Shown here piece after piece: positions 61,352 to 64,000 of a DNA stretch of 64,000 bases. Position 1 is the first letter of the stretch, and each line of letters starts with the position of its first letter. The notes below the pieces were generated by a model. The model was not told the origin of the DNA. It searched no databases and worked only from the letters and a program-made list of their open reading frames with translations. The DNA lies in the NCBI GenBank assembly GCA_046348995.1, contig JAXMDB010000009.1, forward strand, positions 186,001-250,000, read 5' to 3'. This DNA is from JANNSX01 sp046348995. GTDB lineage: Bacteria > Pseudomonadota > Alphaproteobacteria > Rhizobiales > Hyphomicrobiaceae. The translations under genes were made by a program, and so were the position numbers.

Positions 61352-63634
61352 ATGGCCGATACACTCACCCGCATCCGCAAGGTCGAGGACGACACGGCAC
61401 CTGCCAACCGGCAGGCGATCGCCGATACACAAGCACTGCTGCGGCAGCAGTTTCGTGGGCTCTCCGACGAGGATATCGCGGCGCTGCCCGACCAGCTCCG
61501 CAATCCCTTGAAGCACCGCTTCGTCGCGCGCTTGTTCGTCGCCGAGAATATTCGCGAGAAGCTGCTCGGCATGGCGCTGCTGCTCTACGCGCCTGATCTG
61601 CGCTTTTGCTACCTCGAGCTCATTACCTCGGCTCCTGGCGGGACCGGGCGGGGTATCGGAGCCGCCCTCTACGAGCGGGTCCGCGAGGAGGCGATGGCGC
61701 TGGGCGCGAGCGGCCTTTATCTCGAATGCCTGCCCGACGATCCGCATCTCAGCCCCGATCCGCACATCCGCGCCGCCAACATCAAGCGCTTGCGCTTCTA
61801 CGAGCGGTTCGATGCTCGCCCGATCGCAAACACGCTCTTCGAGACGCCGGTCGTCCCCGGCACCTTCGATCCGCCGTACCTCGTCTACGATCGCCTCGGC
61901 ACCGGCGGCCCGCCCTCGCGTGACGAGGTGCGGCAGGTGATGCGGGCGATCCTCGAGCGAAAATACGTTCTGCCAGCCGAGTACACCGAGATGGTCGTCG
62001 CCTCGGTCACCGACGATCCCGTGCGCTTGCGCGAGCCGCGCTACGTGAAGCGCCGGGAGACGGCCGCCGCACCAGCGACGACGGCGCCACCGGTCAAGCT
62101 CGTGCTCAACAACGAGCACGACATCCACCACGTCAGCGACCGCGGCTACGTCGAGGCGCCGGTGCGCATCCGTGCCATTCTCTCCGAGCTCGAGAGCTCC
62201 GGGCTGTTCGATCGCGTGCCGCCGCGGCGCTATTCCGATCGCTACATCACGGCCGTCCACGACGCCAAGCTCGTCGACTACATCCGGCGCGCCTCGATCC
62301 TCGCGGGCAAGAAGAAATCGATCTATCCGTATGTCTTCCCGGTGCGCAACGTCACGCGGCCGCCCAAGGATCAGACGGTGCTGGCCGGCTACTACTGCAT
62401 CGATACCTTCACGCCGCTGAACGAGAACGCCTATCTCGCCGCCCGCCGGGCCGTCGACTGCTCGATGACGGCGGCCGATCTCGTGCTCGGCGGCGCGCCC
62501 ATCGCCTATGCGCTCGTCAGGCCCCCGGGCCATCACGCCGAGCGGCAGGTGTTCGGCGGCTTCTGCTACTTCTGCAACGCGGCGATCGCGGCCGAGCATC
62601 TCTCCCGCTATGGCCGCGTCGCCATCCTCGACATCGACTATCACCACGGCAATGGTCAGCAGGACATCTTCTACGAGCGCGCCGACGTGCTAACGGTCTC
62701 GATCCACGGCGATCCGAGCTTTGCCTATCCCTACTTCACGGGCTTCAGGGACGAGCGAGGCCGGGCAGCGGGACAGGGCTTCAACATCAACATGCCGCTC
62801 GCCGAGACGATTGCGCCAGCCGAGTATCGGACCGCGCTGGTCGAGGCCCTGGGCAAGGTCAGGAGCTTCAATCCCGCCTACCTCATCGTCGCGGCGGGGT
62901 TCGACACGGCCAAAGGCGATCCGACCGGGACTTGGGCGAACGAGTCTCGTGACTTCTTCCGGATGGGCCGGCTCATCGGCACGGTCGGCTATCCAACGCT
63001 CGTCGTGCAGGAGGGCGGGTATCGCATTCGGACGCTCGGCGCGAACGTGCGCAACTTCTTCTCGGGGCTCGTGCGCGGACAGGCGGATGCCCACAAGACG
63101 GCGCAAAAACAGAACAAGCGCATGCCCGTGCGGCCCACGCACCGGACCAAGCCCAACAGCCCGATCCTGAGAACCGCCGTTACGTCCGCCGATGTCGCGG
63201 CCGTTCGCACGCTCGTCGAGAGGACGGGCTTCTTCACCGACGAGGAAGCGGACATCGCCGCTGAGCTCGTGGAGGAGCGGCTGAAGCGCGGCGAAGCTTC
63301 CGGCTACAACTTCATCCTGGCCGACATCGACGGCGTTCTCGCCGGCTACACCTGCTATGGCCCGATCGCCGGCGCCGAGCGCGCGCACGACCTCTACTGG
63401 ATCGCCGTCGAGCCGCAGCGTCAGGGTGGGGGCTTGGGCAAGCTACTCGTCGCCGAGACGGAGACCGCCCTTCGGGCGCTCGGGGCCACCCGCTATTTCG
63501 CCGAGACCTCGTCGACGGAACGATACGCGCCGACGCGCAGCTTCTACGTCCGCTCAGGCTTCCACGAGGTTGCCAACATCGCCGACTTCTACCGGGCCGG
63601 CGACGGCAAGGTCGTCTACGAGAAGCGGCTGTAA
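61352..63634 (+). CDS. GNAT - acetylpolyamine amidohydrolase (HDAC) - GNAT fusion protein
   Basis: This 760-residue protein has three domains. Residues 1 to about 220 form a GNAT-like acetyltransferase: LELITSAPGGTGRGIGAALY is the acetyl-CoA motif. Residues about 250-585 are a class II HDAC/acetylpolyamine amidohydrolase: PPGHHAERQVFGGFCYFCN (H394-H395), LDIDYHHGNG (D429, H431 zinc ligands), AAGFDTAKGDPTG (D518), and QEGGYRIR (Y557). All catalytic positions are present. Residues about 605-760 are a second GNAT with QRQGGGLGKLLVAE. Amide removal and acetyl transfer in one chain suggest control of an acylated amine or lysine. Position after two amide ligases strengthens that inference. Confidence 0.85.
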   Translation: MADTLTRIRKVEDDTAPANRQAIADTQALLRQQFRGLSDEDIAALPDQLRNPLKHRFVARLFVAENIREKLLGMALLLYAPDLRFCYLELITSAPGGTGRGIGAALYERVREEAMALGASGLYLECLPDDPHLSPDPHIRAANIKRLRFYERFDARPIANTLFETPVVPGTFDPPYLVYDRLGTGGPPSRDEVRQVMRAILERKYVLPAEYTEMVVASVTDDPVRLREPRYVKRRETAAAPATTAPPVKLVLNNEHDIHHVSDRGYVEAPVRIRAILSELESSGLFDRVPPRRYSDRYITAVHDAKLVDYIRRASILAGKKKSIYPYVFPVRNVTRPPKDQTVLAGYYCIDTFTPLNENAYLAARRAVDCSMTAADLVLGGAPIAYALVRPPGHHAERQVFGGFCYFCNAAIAAEHLSRYGRVAILDIDYHHGNGQQDIFYERADVLTVSIHGDPSFAYPYFTGFRDERGRAAGQGFNINMPLAETIAPAEYRTALVEALGKVRSFNPAYLIVAAGFDTAKGDPTGTWANESRDFFRMGRLIGTVGYPTLVVQEGGYRIRTLGANVRNFFSGLVRGQADAHKTAQKQNKRMPVRPTHRTKPNSPILRTAVTSADVAAVRTLVERTGFFTDEEADIAAELVEERLKRGEASGYNFILADIDGVLAGYTCYGPIAGAERAHDLYWIAVEPQRQGGGLGKLLVAETETALRALGATRYFAETSSTERYAPTRSFYVRSGFHEVANIADFYRAGDGKVVYEKRL

Positions 63635-63734
63635 GACCTCAGGATATCGAGCGAAGCGGCAACAGGGCGGCTTGACGCCCCTCACGTCCGATGGTCTACC
63701 GCCTCTGGTCCCGATGCTCTCTCCCGGAGACCCC

Positions 63735-64000
63735 ATGTCCGAGAACGTCCTCATCGTCGACTTCGGCAGCCAGGTGACGCAGCTCATCGCCCGGCGCGTG
63801 CGCGAGGCTGGCGTCTATTGCGAGATCGTGCCGTTCTCGAAGGCGGAGGATGGGCTTGCGCGCCTCGATCCCAAGGCGGTGATCCTCTCGGGCGGTCCGG
63901 CCTCGGTGACGGAGGCGGGGAGCCCGCGGGCGCCGCAGTCGATCTTCGCCAAAGGCTTGCCGATCCTCGCCATCTGCTACGGACAGCAGACGACGGCCAC
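63735..64000 (+). CDS. guaA: GMP synthase, glutamine-hydrolysing (3' partial)
   Basis: The ATG at 63735 begins MSENVLIVDFGSQVTQLIARR then VREAGVYCEIVPFSKAED, with AVILSGGPASVTEAGSPRAP and PILAICYGQQTTA at the window edge. This is the class I amidotransferase domain with the catalytic Cys in ICYG, the N-terminal part of GMP synthetase. The ATP-pyrophosphatase part lies beyond the window. It converts XMP from GuaB to GMP. It follows the HDAC fusion by about 100 bases with its own weak ribosome site. Confidence 0.95.
   Translation, partial: MSENVLIVDFGSQVTQLIARRVREAGVYCEIVPFSKAEDGLARLDPKAVILSGGPASVTEAGSPRAPQSIFAKGLPILAICYGQQTTA

Overview
This GC-rich window comes from an alphaproteobacterial chromosome, most likely order Hyphomicrobiales (Rhizobiales). 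The evidence is a split proton-translocating transhydrogenase (pntAA-pntAB-pntB) preceded by a tiny aa3-oxidase subunit IV gene, strong codon bias to G/C in third positions, rhizobial-style palindromic intergenic repeats, and the fabD-fabG-acpP-fabF-mltG-yicC-gmk order. I see no phage, insertion sequence, plasmid gene or CRISPR array. There is one RNA gene, a tRNA-Ser(UGA).

Layout. 0-8.7 kb: a polyamine module. A putrescine/spermidine ABC importer (potF-potG-potH-potI, minus strand) diverges from a GntR/FCD regulator, which is followed by a gamma-glutamylpolyamine synthetase-like gene and a polyamine:pyruvate aminotransferase-like gene. An identical 10-bp palindrome, TGTGATCACA, lies upstream of potF/gntR and again upstream of the synthetase, so it is a likely operator. 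8.7-20.6 kb: an EamA transporter, an RhlE-type helicase, katG, the pnt operon, a surface protein combining an intimin-like barrel with a peptidase-S74 chaperone domain, and a ChaN-like protein. 20.6-29.9 kb: carA, yqeY, a metallophosphoesterase, a methanethiol-oxidase (SBP56) cluster, a polyprenyl synthase, a DUF2007 protein, a TrmN6-like methyltransferase and an S49 peptidase. 29.9-34.6 kb: a secreted caspase-like protein coupled to a VanX-type dipeptidase, glyQ without glyS, a small secreted protein and a stand-alone TIR protein. 34.6-41.3 kb: fatty-acid synthesis genes, mltG, yicC and gmk. 41.6-52.4 kb: lpdA, an orphan sugar-type binding protein, an acyl-CoA dehydrogenase/CitE/glutamine-synthetase-like group, a very long AI-2E permease fusion, and an M20 hydrolase/EutA-like pair. 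52.5-64 kb: tRNA-Ser, rlpA, a D,D-carboxypeptidase, guaB, a MAPEG protein, an RsmB-like methyltransferase, TspO, two tandem ATP-grasp ligases followed by a GNAT-HDAC-GNAT fusion, and the start of guaA.

The best candidate for an undescribed system is 59.26-63.63 kb: two different D-Ala-D-Ala-ligase-like ATP-grasp enzymes, then one 760-residue protein with an acetylpolyamine-amidohydrolase/HDAC core flanked by two acetyltransferase domains. This looks like a make, acylate and deacylate cassette for a small amide or peptide metabolite, sitting just upstream of guaA. Other unusual proteins are the barrel-S74 surface protein, the AI-2E-Rossmann-GAF fusion, the caspase/NTF2-like/discoidin-like protein, and the acidic insert in the PotH-like permease.

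All assignments rest on reading translated sequence and remembered family motifs. No database search was possible.
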